Assembly: GCA_013400155.1 (NCBI GenBank)
Contig: VXBM01000010.1
Location: 288,876 to 352,875 of the forward strand
Direction of reading: 5' to 3'
DNA length: 64,000 nucleotides
Source of the DNA: Helopsaltes ochotensis
Taxonomy: Eukaryota > Chordata > Aves > Passeriformes > Locustellidae
Made by a program: the position numbers and the translations under genes. The notes below the pieces were generated by a model. The model saw only the letters and a list, made by a program, of their open reading frames with translations. It did not search any database and was not told the DNA's origin. Each line of letters opens with the position of its first letter. Position 1 is the stretch's first letter. Of the stretch, positions 49,306 through 61,163 are shown one piece after another.

Positions 49306-51503
49306 CAAGGAAAAAAAGATTTTTTTATTTGTAGCAGCAACTTCCACATATTTATTTAAAGAGTTATTATTATCCTTCCAAGTCTTCTGTAAGTTAAACA
49401 TTATTCATTCTTCACTAAACATTTATCCCAGGATTATAATGAAATTTAGAATCTGTAGTGTAGGAGATATAACTGCACTTACTGTGAGACTGATTTGGAG
49501 TACTTTAATTACAGCTCTTAATTATACCTGCTTATTCCAGCAGATAGCTGTGATGCTACCAGTGATTGTCATGCCAGAATGGGAAGAACAGAAACTCTGT
49601 AGAATATCAAGAGCTCTTTACCTTTTGGTTTGTAGCTGTGACTGTAGAATTTTGTTAACATGGCATTTCTGTACTACTCTGTACCACTACTGTGGATATT
49701 GTATTGCTGTTACAAGTTTTTTGTATAATATTGAAACAAAGCAGAAACTATAAAACCAAAAATATTATTCTATAGATTATATTAATTTGGGCAATTTTGT
49801 TATAGAATCAATGTGAGATATGGAAAATTTTTTCGTTGTTTAAATGTAAAATTATAAGGAACATGTTAGGAGGTTGAACGGGATTCAATTAAAAGATTGC
49901 AGCAAATGTTAAGATTAATTTGTAATGAATTGCAAGCACTAGGCAGACTTTTCTAGCTCTTACTGGTCTTGATTTCATTTCTTTTAGTAATGCTGCAATT
50001 CCAAAAGCTGGAAAATTTCATTTTTTCCTTTTTTTAAAATGCAGAGGAAGTTGCAGCTTGAAGCTAGATGTTCTGAATTATTTTGAATGCCTCAAATTTG
50101 CATTTGTGTTTGGCTGATTGATTGGTTTTGTTTTCTTTTTGTTTTCATCTGGAAATAAAAGGAGAATGATCCTAAAAAAGTATATATTACTGGAATGAGG
50201 GACTACAAAGAGAGTATAAGATGGAAGCAGAAAGATCTCCAACAATGCGGTTTTGCAGAGTATCCCAGGAAGGGTTTTAACAATGGAGACTTGATCAGCT
50301 TGAAAATTCATTTATATGAAAAAAAAACCAAACCAAACTAAAAGAGTGGCAGAAAACCCCCTTGAGCTTGTTCTGAATGGGAAATGTGTGTGCAAACACA
50401 TTTTTTTCTGCCAGATGCAGGGCAAGGGATAGCCATGGATGGAACAAAGGAGAAGGGAGAAGGGTAAAGGGGGCTGTCCATGCCACCCCCAGAAGGATGT
50501 GCTGAGCAGGACCTCCAGCCCGAGTGCACCACATCACTAAAAGTGAACACTAAATGTGTTCAATACAGCCCCCCCTCCTGCCCAGACATCACCTGCAACA
50601 CCAGCTGAGTGTAGACTGTATGTTAATAACTCTGATCATTTTTTTAGATTCTCTGCAAATCACTCAGTGTTTAAAGCAGTCTTTTTCTAGATGTGAGATG
50701 GGTTTCTGTTAATTTAGTTCTAAGAGCAGTATAGCCACAGGCAAGTTCCTCATGTTCTCCTGCCTTTGAGGTCAGCCTGTTGGAGTGGGCTGATACACAA
50801 TTCAGAGTTACTCATCAGTAAGGGCCAATAACTTATCACCCACCATTTCTGTGCTCTCATTCTTAATGATTTAAAAGAAAACTTTTTTCCTTTTCTTTTC
50901 CCCCTTCTGCTTTCTTTCCCCTGAAGGCAGAGGCCAATAGCAAACAGAAAACATCTACTTTAACTACCAGTCCATGCAAGCTTTTGAAAACCTCATGAGC
51001 TTCACAGCTGTGGTATTCAGCTGCCTTTTATCTAATTCACTGTCATTTTGTGGTATCTCAGTGACCGTGACTGTTTGCAAACATATTTTTCTCTTTCCTG
51101 GGGCTGGCAGATGCTTCACATGAAGACCTGGATGCATGTCATTCTCACACCAACAGGAACTTGGGGATCATTAGTTTAGGGTGGGAGTGGGGCTGAACAT
51201 CAACTTTGTGCAGATATCGGATGTTGTGGGTCGTAGAGAAAGGAAACCCATTGATCTGAACGCTGTGAAGTGCCTGCTTGGATGTGTTCTTGAGATGCAG
51301 GAAGCCTATTGATCTCTGAACTCAATAGGTCAGCAATCCATTATTGTAGGGCAGGGGGACAGCCTTCCGTTTAGATTTGTGGTGCTTTTATCCAGTGCAC
51401 TGGAATGTTTTTTCATGGTGAACTTTTAAATGATGATTTCAAAGAATCATCTCTTTTCAATCTTTCCTGTTTGTGGCCATTGTTCTTGATATTATGTTGG
51501 CAG
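49306..51503. other. Unique sequence, no feature recognised
   Basis: A 104-codon frame (49439-49753) and GC-moderate frames at 50295-50550 lack recognisable domains. No repeat family is seen. Confidence 0.5.
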
Positions 51504-51650
51504 ATACATATATATAGAGAGATAGATAATATCAATATAGATAGATATAGATGTAGATACAGACATAGCTATAGCTATAGCTAGATATAGAGATAGAGAT
51601 AGAGATAGAGATAGAGATAGAGATAGAGATAGAGATAGAGATAGATATGA
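51504..51650. repeat. Compound microsatellite with perfect (TAGAGA)9 core
   Basis: A perfect hexamer array occupies 51588-51641 (nine units). It is preceded by degenerate GATA/TAGA units and a 'tagctatagctatagcta' segment, and so grew from an older tetramer-like tract. It is likely length-variable. Confidence 0.95.
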
Positions 51651-51984
51651 ACATATGTAGTAACCCAATTATGATTTAATCTCCAGTAAATAAAGGTTGT
51701 TGCAAAAATTAATCAAAATTTTGCTACGTTAATAATAAATTTCTTTTGAAAGATATGAAATTAAAGGTGGAATTCATCTGACCAAATGTATTCAGCTAAA
51801 ATAGATCCTAAAAGTGTTTTCATATTCCTACAGAATATGAAAGGAAGTTGTTGTGAACTAAATATATGTATCCTCAGTAGAGACTTTAGGGTTGGTTTGC
51901 TTTGTGGGGTTTGGGAGGAATAGAATGTTCTCTAGATCTTGCTGTAATTGATTTCTTGTGTAGAAGTGTTTGGTTTTATTTTTA

Positions 51985-52027
51985 TATGTACATATTTTCA
52001 TTTTTAAATATATATTTATATATATCT
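51985..52027. repeat. AT-rich (TA)n-like low-complexity tract
   Basis: An AT-only or nearly AT-only stretch with short alternating TA runs, about 350 bp after the hexamer array. Confidence 0.6.
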
Positions 52028-52280
52028 AAAAAATTCTGATGTAACTATGTTTGTGTAATTAAGCTTAGACTTGAACAGTGCAAATAAGTATGAGCCTGTA
52101 GATAAACACAAGGGTAAAGGAACGTGTTGACCCAAACACCAGCAGAGCTGCTGCCTAGTTTCTGCATTTTAGAAGTATAAGCTAAATAAATAAGCTAACA
52201 TGATTGTGAAACATTTAAATTGAATTACATGGCAAAAATAATTTCTTCCTTGGAAACAAGAACATTGCCAGAAGAAATTC

Positions 52281-52380
52281 AAGTTGCTATTATTAAATTA
52301 ATGCAATTTCAAGAATGTAATTAAAAATCTAAGTTTCGGTTATTGAATTAATGCAATTTTAGTGAAGTAATTAAAGTTAA
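52281..52380. repeat. 50-bp tandem duplication (two copies)
   Basis: The segments 52281-52330 and 52331-52380 align without gaps at 37 of 50 positions, with the core 'attaatgcaattt' and 'gtaattaaa' conserved. This is an old local duplication. The AT-rich core resembles homeodomain-type binding sequence (ATTA/TAAT), but that alone is weak evidence of function. Confidence 0.8.
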
Positions 52381-55300
52381 AGCAGAAAATTACTGCTTTG
52401 GCATTGTATCAAGCTATAGTTTTAGGTGGTATTATTCTAAACATGTGAAAAATAAGCAGATATTTAAATGAAGCACGTGCCAATAAATTAAAAGACTTTC
52501 ACAAGTAGAATTTTTTATGGTGACTAATTAAATAAAAACCCCATAGACTACAATCAGGATAATATAACCATGGAAGTTAAACCAACAACAAAACCCCTTG
52601 GTATTGTAATGAATATAGAATTTAGTGGTGCCATCTACTGTTGGCAAAATAGAGATGACAGAAAGATGTTAAAAGAGTGGTGGAAATGAGTATAAGAAAA
52701 GAGAGGTCAAATAATTCCACTCCTCAATATCAAACTGAAGAAAAACATGATGGAAAGGTCAGATTAGTTATTCATGTTTCTGAGTTCTTACCAAGGACAA
52801 AAGAAGAAATAAAAATAAGTGAGACTATTTAAAAATGTCAGACTTTTTTAATCCCTCAGACTCTGTGATCGTTCACCTAGGAAAGCTAGAACCAGATGCA
52901 TGCAATTCAGCTGTTTTGGGATTGGAGTTTGTCTTGATAACTTTATCCTGTTTTTCTTTAGCTTTTAAATCTAATGGGGTCAGCCCTTCAGCTTGTACAA
53001 ACAGGTGTTGTTTAATTAACATTGATGTTGAAATGCCATACTAAAATGTGACTGTGAGGAATGTTCTTCCCCCCTCTCTGCCTTTTCTCGCTTGTCAGGA
53101 ACAAATTTCCTTCTTTGGCTTCCAAGAAAGTAGATAAATGTTGGAGTAGTTTGAAAAGTTTCAGCAAAAATAGCACAGAGATCAAAAAGATAGCCGCAAT
53201 AGAAATAATTCAAGTTTTCAGTAATAAAAACAAGAGTAAAGGACAAGTCTCTCAACATAAGAAAACATGTTAGGAATTTAAAAAATTCAACTGCTTGTGC
53301 TTTCCAAGTTGGCTTGAAGCAGTGACAGAAGCAAGCTCAAGATGTCTGCTTGTGTGCAGAGAACTTTGAACACTCTCCTGCTGGAGATCTAATGTCTCAT
53401 TATGGGCTGGGCTGGGTGTTTTTCTCCCTTTTAAAAGTAAACCCTGTTTTCATTGAAATCAACATCAAAGGTCTTGACTACTTTAGCCAAGGTAGAGTTT
53501 CACCCATAAATGACCCTGAAACAAGAAACTGGTCCATCTCCTGGACAGAGCCATGATCTGGATTGTAAACTGTGTTCCCTTCCAGTGTACCTTTGGAACA
53601 TGTGAGATTACTCTTAATGTGACTAGGATTTCATTTAAAGTTCAAGGTCAAGTAGGTGACCGCTCTGTCAGTAGCCAGATTGAAATATGAATTTAGAGGT
53701 CAAATATTTTTCCTTCATGTTGCTAGGAGCTTGCCTGTAAAACCCAAAGGGACTTTAAACACCACTGATGAAAAAGAAATACCACACAGAAACACACAGG
53801 TCATGTATTGGATCTGTTTTATGAAAACCTTAAAGATTTCATTTTATTTCAGGTGGGAAAAAAAAGCAAAAAACCAAAAAGTAGACTTGTGCTCTCATAG
53901 TTCATACATGACTTAAATTCAGGACAGCTCCCCAGCAAAGCAGAATCCTAAGTGTGAACTGCTGCTCAAGCTCCTTTGGAGATTGTGGGTGAGAATGATG
54001 CAGCTCTGGTTGCTTATCTGGTAAGCTGTGTCTGGAGCTAAGGACCGCTGGGTGTTTCCTGTTCACTGGCTCCTGGGCCTGAGGGAGGATTTGAAATGCT
54101 CCAAAATGACTCAAGGCATGTGCAGTGAAGATGGTTAGAAATGGCAGAGATGAGCTGCAGGTACCAGGGTCCTTCACTGGTTATAGAAAGTGACTGATAA
54201 AACCTTCCCACATCGAGGGATTCAAGCCTGTTCAAGAGTTCTTCATCTTAAAATTTCAGATAATATAATTATCTTCCTAAAATGAGTCTGATGAAAATGA
54301 ACTAATATTTCTGATGTTTGAGATCATATCAAGGAATACTAGAAAAATTCCACTAACAAATTAGTTGCTTCTGTTTGCAGAGGATGTTTGAATGGGGCAT
54401 GGTAAACTAAAGCATATGGTCACACTGTGAACACTGAGGAGAAAGCCAGATTTTAAGTATCTGTTCATTGAATGAATTTTGCCATCCATCTTTTACATTA
54501 AAACGGACACAGGTCTTGCAGAAGAGTTTGGATAAGGTCATGCAGATAAGAATGACATCATATTGCAGACACATGGGAGGCTATCCCTTAAGTATGGCTT
54601 TCTTTTGAATGTTTATTAAGATACAGCTGAGGTTGCTGTAGGCAACTACAGTTCTTTAATGTATCCTGACCTTTTGCATTTACACCCCCTACCCATTTAG
54701 TTTGTATCTGTTCTATGTTGCAGCTCCTTTGCAAATGATGTTCTCTGCTAAACTGCTGATTCAAGAGCAAATCAATACATATCAATGTGTGTAGACTGAA
54801 ATTACATCTTAAAATGACACAAGGCAAGCTAGGAAAAAAATTAAAAATCTTGCACTAAATATATTTTCCTTGCCCAGATAATTGATGGTAAGGTATATTT
54901 TAAGTCTGTGCCAGAAGTACAAATCACTGCATAGATGTCTCTCTACTGTGAAATTGCTCAGCCCATCCAAGTCTCCACTACTTAAAATATTGAGTATTAA
55001 ATATACTTCTACCTGTGTATAAAATCTGAATAACAGTATTGTACCTTCTTGCTACTTTTCAAGGTTTTTCTGCAGATTGATTAACTCCAATCTAGGACTT
55101 TGGTAATACAGATAAAACAACTGGATTAATTTTTCACTGTGCATGCTTTAGTTTTAGTATATGTTGCAACAAAAGCTTTTCTGTGCTGTATTGTGTGTGG
55201 TTTTGTTTGAACATTGCTAGCATTAGCTATTGTTCAATTTTTGTTAGTGTTAGATTAATGCTGCAGCACTGCTGTAAAGCTGCGGTGGTGCAAAGGCACA

Positions 55301-56696
55301 GCACTCATCTGTGTGTATGGGTGGGAGCAGGCTTCCTCTTGGGTTGCTTTTTTGGTTGTGTACATGTTTATTTGTATTTTTGGAGGGGTTTATTTAATTA
55401 TGACTTTTTTTTTCTTTTCTGGGGTGGGTTTTATTTTATTTTGGCTTTGTGTGTTAATGCTTTAGGATTAGTCAATCTATTGTCTGCTGCAGAAGTACTT
55501 GTTTGTCCTTGGGGAGATGAGAGGTATTTTCAGAAGCATATTGTACAGACTCTGAATAAGTGATTTGTGCCAATGTCTTCCCTTCGAAGTAGCTGACTCC
55601 CAGCCTTGATTGAAGTGAAAAGTGATTTCTAGCGTGTGACTCAATGATTTGATAGCATCTCTAAACCTGGATGGGTCAGGGGGAGAAGTCTGTGTGAAGG
55701 TTAAAACTTGGCATCAATCCAGGTTAAAGTCTTCAGCAGATACCCTTAAATGAGCAGGGTGACTGCAGGGGCACTGCTCTAGGAGCACTGCTTTGTCCCT
55801 GAGCAAAGTTCAGGTTTACTCTTTTTTAAAAACCATTTTTAATTGTTTAGTGGTTTAGTATTTAATCATTCGTTGTTAATGAAAAGTCTCAGACATAATA
55901 TAATACCAGACTTTCCTTTTGAGATGTTTCCATACAAACTTCATAATGATGTGTGAGCCAGATGGGTAGAATTGGAAACTTAAGTAATTTTTGCCCTAAT
56001 TGTGTTAAAAGTACTTTGCCAACAGGTACACTAACCAAGCACATCAGAGTAATGTATGAGTTTGCATCAGTTTGTGAATCTAAATTATAGCTTTATTATA
56101 TTGTAAGACTGGGAGAAATCTATTCTAGATCCAGCTCATCTAAATATCAGTAATGTAAATTTACGTCCCTTCTATTCCTGTTCAGAGAAGGTTCCTTAGC
56201 TGTTCTTGGTGACTGCATCTGGCTACACATTTAAATAGCTATCATTTTTCTCAAGTGTGAGAAACTCTGGAAACTGTCAATTTTAAGTTATTATAGTAGA
56301 TATGCATGTTTTAAACTCTGGAATTGAGATAGCAGCAGCCAAAGTCACTGCATGTGGTTTTTTCAATGTAGCTTTCTCAAATGATTTCTATTCTGGTCTA
56401 ACTCAAGTGAAATAATTTAAAATCAAAATATCTAGGTTTCACTTTAGTGTTCTCAATATTTTTTTAAGACTCTGCATTTGAGTCTCAGATCCCATCAGAA
56501 GATAAACTTGATAACACTTCTGGCCTTCTGGTTCAGGGAGTCTTGTGTTGCAGAATGCTTCCATGTTTTTTTGTTTAGCAATTTTCCTTTCTCAATCAAT
56601 AGAAATTTGTTCTGGTGGGGTGGGGGAGGAAAAGATCAATTTAAGCTTTATAATATATTGCTGTTGTTGTTTTAAGTTAAAAGCAAAGATTTCAGA
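52381..56696. other. Unique sequence, no feature recognised
   Basis: Frames of 60-126 codons (for example 55183-55563 plus, hydrophobic and T-rich) have no recognisable protein content. There is no CR1, LTR or RNA gene that I can recognise. Confidence 0.5.
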
Positions 56697-56984
56697 CTAT
56701 ATGGTACCGATATATCCCTGGTGAAGGAGCTGTTCCTTGCAGAGACCACTTTTCGGTGACTTGGCTGTCAGTGTATTGTCCAACAGCAAAGTGGCACTGC
56801 CATGAGGAGATTTGTCAGATTTGGCAATAATTAGCATCACTGGAGGCTTAGCAGAAAGCTCAAGGTCGAACTGTTTCCTTGTACTATTTCTATTTTCCTT
56901 TTCTAGGGATGTGATCCTTGCAGAGAGGAGTTGAGGCATTCCTGGGGTTAAATGGGAAAGGATAGATTTTTGCACTTTTCTAGA
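56697..56984 (-). other. Open frame with protein-like composition, unrecognised
   Basis: A minus-strand frame is open for about 95 codons down to TAG at 56697-56699, with the upstream stop at 56985-56987. There is no ATG at the head of the frame; the first methionine is about 13 residues in. On the minus strand 'tttcccatttaaccccag' could be a splice acceptor just before that methionine. The peptide is rich in K, S, L and E without low complexity. I recognise no domain. No matching donor or neighbouring exon is evident, so chance remains likely. Confidence 0.2.
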
Positions 56985-57842
56985 TTAATTAGAGTCCTTT
57001 AGTCTCTGAAGTTCTCATTCTGCAGCTTTCATGAGCACTGATTTTTCACTGGAAAAAAATTGGGGGAGGCAAGGAGAGAAAGCAGAGGAGGCTGCAGGAC
57101 ACGTAATTTATGAGAACTTAAGCTAAAATCTCAAACATATGCAAAGAGAAAATGTGCTTAGTGGACTTAGTGGTATTTTTTAAGTGTTTGTTTTCTTCAG
57201 AAGACCAGCCTGCCACTGAGTTGTTTTAGCAGTGTCCAGTCAGCAGAGTCTCAGGCATGAAACAGCAGTGACCTTGCCAGTGCAGGGATATTTCTTTAGC
57301 AGTGTTTGAGCACTGTTCAGATCCTTCCCTCTCTGTGATCATGCTCAGGTTAGTGATTTTATATTATTTTTTTCTTTTGAGAGCTTAATGTTGCATTTTT
57401 AAAAAGGGAAAATGTAAATGAAGAAAGTAGATTGAAGAGATATATTTTGGACTCCTCAGTTTAAAAATGTTACTTTAAATGCAAAGACTGAAATTAGGCA
57501 TGTTAATCTTTTCTTAGAGTCAATATTTCCTCACTCTTCACTACCAGAATAATAGCAGAGCTATTCCCATCATTGTTGTCTGCACGGTGTGTAAAGCAAG
57601 CAGGTGATATTGCAAGTAATTATGTTGGTCTGGAAAATTATTTACTCAAATGTAATTAAAAAAGCTTTAGAATAAAGAACTGACCTATTATTCTATGATA
57701 TTAACCACCTTCTTAAAAACCATTTGTTTCTGGAGTCATCTTGGTAAACAGTCTTGGCAGTTTCTGCCTTGCTCCTGAATTCTCTTGAGTCGTCTGTTTA
57801 CTACATATAAGGCTAATTTTTTTTAAAGTATTGATGAAAAAT

Positions 57843-57866
57843 GATCAGTTTAAGATCAAACTGATC
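57843..57866. other. Perfect 9-bp inverted repeat (hairpin)
   Basis: The arms 'gatcagttt' and 'aaactgatc' flank a 6-nt loop 'aagatc'. It is too short and unsupported to call a microRNA precursor or terminator. Confidence 0.65.
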
Positions 57867-58261
57867 TTCTTTTTCCAAAATAGGAGACTGCAATAAAATA
57901 GCAAAATACAGACAACATGGTGGTTGCTTATTGGTGAGATGACCAAAGGAAAGGTCAAATAATCAATTAGAGCATCTTATGACATATAACTCTTAAATTT
58001 AGCTCTTTGTTTGGAGCATTCTCACTTATTGGCAAACAGAAGCATTTGGAAGCAGATCAGGCCACTGTCCCCGCCTGCTCTTTTTGACTGTTAGGAGGCT
58101 GTTTCCAATTCTTCTTTCAAAGAAAAGAGAAATCAGATGATCTCAGTTTTATGTGTGGACTGGTAGTTTCTGGGCTACCACGTTCAAACATGATGTTCTT
58201 CAAGTGTGGATTACTTACACACGCTCAAAATTTAGTGTATAGAAAAAAACTGCAGCATTTA

Positions 58262-58354
58262 CTGCCAGAGGGTTCCTGGGGCCAGTGTTCACGGAGCTGT
58301 GGGTGGGGAGCAGGATCCGATTCAGAGAGAGGAGCAGCAATCAGACCCAGCTAA
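58262..58354 (+). other. Short thrombospondin type-1-like peptide in an open frame
   Basis: In the frame of the ATG at 58151, residues 43-53 read WGQCSRSCGWG. They match the W-x-x-C-S-x-x-C-G-x-G start of thrombospondin type-1 repeats found in ADAMTS-type and related secreted proteins. An AG at 58267-58268 after 'catttactgcc' could be an acceptor, and a weak GT follows at 58303. The rest of the repeat (later cysteines and arginines) is not visible and the frame stops at 58352-58354. G-rich sequence favours W and G codons, so coincidence is quite possible. Confidence 0.15.
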
Positions 58355-58374
58355 GAGTGGATGGGCAAGGCTGT

Positions 58375-58401
58375 GGGGACAGGGATGGGCCAGGATGGGG
58401 G
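58375..58401 (+). other. Canonical G-quadruplex motif
   Basis: G runs at 58375-58378, 58382-58384, 58387-58389 and 58397-58401 are separated by loops of 3, 2 and 7 bases. This satisfies the usual four-run, loop 1-7 rule. Further G runs follow to about 58432. No promoter or gene end is recognisable next to it. Confidence 0.75.
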
Positions 58402-60168
58402 TGTCTGGTTTGGTGGGGTGGGATTTGCAAGCTGACATCTTAGTTCCTGCCATTGATACGTGAAATGGGACATAATGGGTCGGATTAACTCTGGCAAACT
58501 CAGAGCTGTTAGCTGACATGGTGCGCCACAAAAGCTTAAGATGAGTTTTAGGAACTGAGGCTAACTCCATACAACACCATTTTACCTGTTATGGAAATTA
58601 TTGACGGTAAATGTGCCCACTGGCTCACAAATGTGCAGTCTCGTAACTGCCTCTTCTCTGAAGCACTTCAGGGATGTCACAGAGAAGGGTGGGCCTTGAG
58701 GACACCCTAATGAGAGATCCATGGCTGTATCTTTTCAGTAGCTCTGGCAGACTGTGCTGAACATGGACTGGAGGTTTCCTTTTTTCTGGACAAGTAACAA
58801 AGCTCACAGTTGGGTTCCAGCTGTGCTGAGTTGGGAAGAGGAGGATTATGTGCTCTGGCTCTCTCAGAAGAGCTGAGTGCTGTCTATTCACTTCAATTTA
58901 TATTGAAATTGAAGAATGTGTTACAGTGCCTTCTCAGGTTTGAATGTTTATTTCAGAAGGTTTATTACAAGCTTTTGATAATCTCTGCAAGCTCCTTAAA
59001 CTGTGTATTTGTCTAAATAGCATCATTTTAGTCTCTATACATCATTGATTTCTAAATACAGAACCACTTGACTAAAACAACGGCGGGGGGGGAATCCTTA
59101 TTTAGTCATTTATAATTCGTACCTTCCTATTTTGAGCGCCACAGTGTCTTCTAAAACCTAAGATACGGAACTACTGTAAGTGTTCTGTATTGTCTTCCTG
59201 AGCTCTATGATTCATGTCAGAGTCTCAGAGCTTGCATTCAGAAAACCTGGGGCTAGTCTCTTACTTAATATTGCTGTGCTTGAGTAGACTTGTGTCTTTT
59301 CCAGCAGTTCTTGCACAGAACAGGCCATCAGACACAGTCTGTGCTTCTTCCTGTGCAACAGGAAAACAAACCAACAGCGTCTGAAAGTTGACTGGACTAC
59401 AAGGCAGAGAGTGGCTGGAAGAATGTGAGCTGAAATGAAAATCTGTGCTCTGAAGAGCAGTGGCACCTCAGTGGACTTGATGGAATCTGCTTTATGTCTC
59501 TCGGGATGTCTAACAAAGAAAACATAAGTTGCATTATTGTACAAAATGCAGAGTAAGAGTAGTGAAAATAAATTGAATAGATAAAAAAAGTCTAGTCTAA
59601 TAGTTCTAATATAATAACATTGACATTTGCTTTAAAAATATACAAAAATCCCTTCTCTAGTTCTAAGTGTCTTACAAATGTACTTTGTCATTAATTTGAG
59701 TTGCAAAGAGAGTAATATTGTTATATTGGTTTTGAAATCCTTCTTATCACTGGAGAGATCTTCATCTTCATGCCGTGTTCTTCAAATTATTCTAAATATA
59801 ACACTGCAATGTTTCTTTATTTATTCCTTTATCTTATCTCAGTCCACTGGAATTTGTGGCCCAAGCTGTGTAATGGTAAAGTTTGGCTCTTGATTTATTG
59901 CTCAATGCCTCCTTGCTGGCGTGCTGAACTCATTCCCTTTTGAATCCCACTGGGAACAGAGTTCAAGAACTGCACTGTTTGCCTAAAATATCCTAATGGC
60001 AGAGTGGTCATTGCTCACAGGTTTGGCTGTGTGCAGTCCCTCCCACTGGTCAGCCCCCAGCTCTTACAGGGCCTGTCCTGCTGGCTGTGAATGGATTCGG
60101 TCCTGTTCAGAGATCTTTTGGGTAATTTCCCTGTCCTCACAGGAAACCATAGCAGTTTATAAAAACCC
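58402..60168. other. Unique sequence, no feature recognised
   Basis: An eight-G run sits at 59085-59092. The antisense frame at 59212-59544 (110 codons) has no recognisable domain. Confidence 0.5.
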
Positions 60169-60200
60169 AAGATCCTTTCCAACCCAAACAATTCTAGGAT
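60169..60200 (+). mobile_element. Possible CR1 3' terminus (about 35 bp)
   Basis: The sequence 'gatcctttccaacccaaaca' followed by 'attctaggattcttt' matches the last part of avian CR1 with two tail units. No longer CR1 body is evident upstream, so the element is either extremely truncated or strongly diverged. Confidence 0.6.
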
Positions 60201-61070
60201 TCTTTGAAGAGATTAGGTGAGGGCAGGGGGGGAAGTCATATTCACCTGCCTGCTCTGCCCAGTCTGCTTTTTGTTCAAGGACATTTTGCCTCTGCAGAAT
60301 CCCTGTCAGCCCTCAGAACAGGGATGTTTTATCTCACTGAGACCATAATTTGCTTTATTGCTTTGAGCAGATGCATGGAAAAGCTGTATAACATGGCCAA
60401 CGAGTGTATCCTTTGCAGAATGACTGACAGTCTTTGGTTCTGGTGTTAGGATGAGCATTTCCAGAATGGCAGTAGATGGATCTTAGCTTGTGCACAAAGC
60501 TCTCTTCTGCTTTTTCATCACTGTGGTTCATCAGCCTCATTGTTGTAACACATGGCAGTTCTTGGGAAAGAGAGAAGGTATTTGTTTTAAGCTGGGAAAT
60601 GTAATTTATTATTCTAATTTTATTTTTATGAGTTGGTACATAAAATTGCATCACAGTTCTTAGCTGGTTTTGTGTTGGCTCTGGAAATGTGATATCTGCA
60701 AGATGTCAAAAAACATTAGCATATCAAAATAATTGTGATAGGTAGTAGTGTGCTGTTCCTGTCTTTCACCTCACAGAGGCAGGGACCAAAATGACAAAGC
60801 ATTTATGGTGCTCCAAAAACCCTGATATAAGTGTTTTGTGCATTGGCTCCACATATTCGCTGGTGGGAGACTTTGGTTTTGGGCTGGGTTTTTTTCGAGT
60901 TGCTTTACTTAGTGCATATTTGCTAAGAGCACTCTCATCACAGGAAGTTGTGGATATTAATTTATAAGGGTTAAACTCCTGTGGGTCAGGAGTTGTCTCA
61001 GCTGCAACCTGTTTTGAAATAAGAGTATGCTAGGCAAGTACACTTCTTTCACGTTTCTATATCCAGTTTT
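60201..61070. other. Unique sequence, no feature recognised
   Basis: No gene or repeat family is recognised. Confidence 0.5.
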
Positions 61071-61163
61071 GGTGCCTGTTGGAGGCAGGATCTCAGGTAA
61101 TGTGGATCTTAATATGAATGTCTGTACTGAGCCAGAGCCCCTTTTATCTTATGTTCTTATGAT
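61071..61163 (+). mobile_element. Ancient CR1-type 3' end (diverged)
   Basis: The blocks 'gttggaggcaggatctcagg', 'tggatctt', 'tctgtactgagcc' and the terminal 'cttatgttcttatga' are in the order of the old CR1 group whose tail unit is 'ttcttatg'. The copy is short and strongly diverged. It belongs to a different, older CR1 lineage than the copies with the attctgtg tail. Confidence 0.5.

Noticed and set aside
57843..57866. microRNA precursor or transcription terminator
   Set aside because: The 9-bp stem is far shorter than a pre-miRNA and there is no transcript context.
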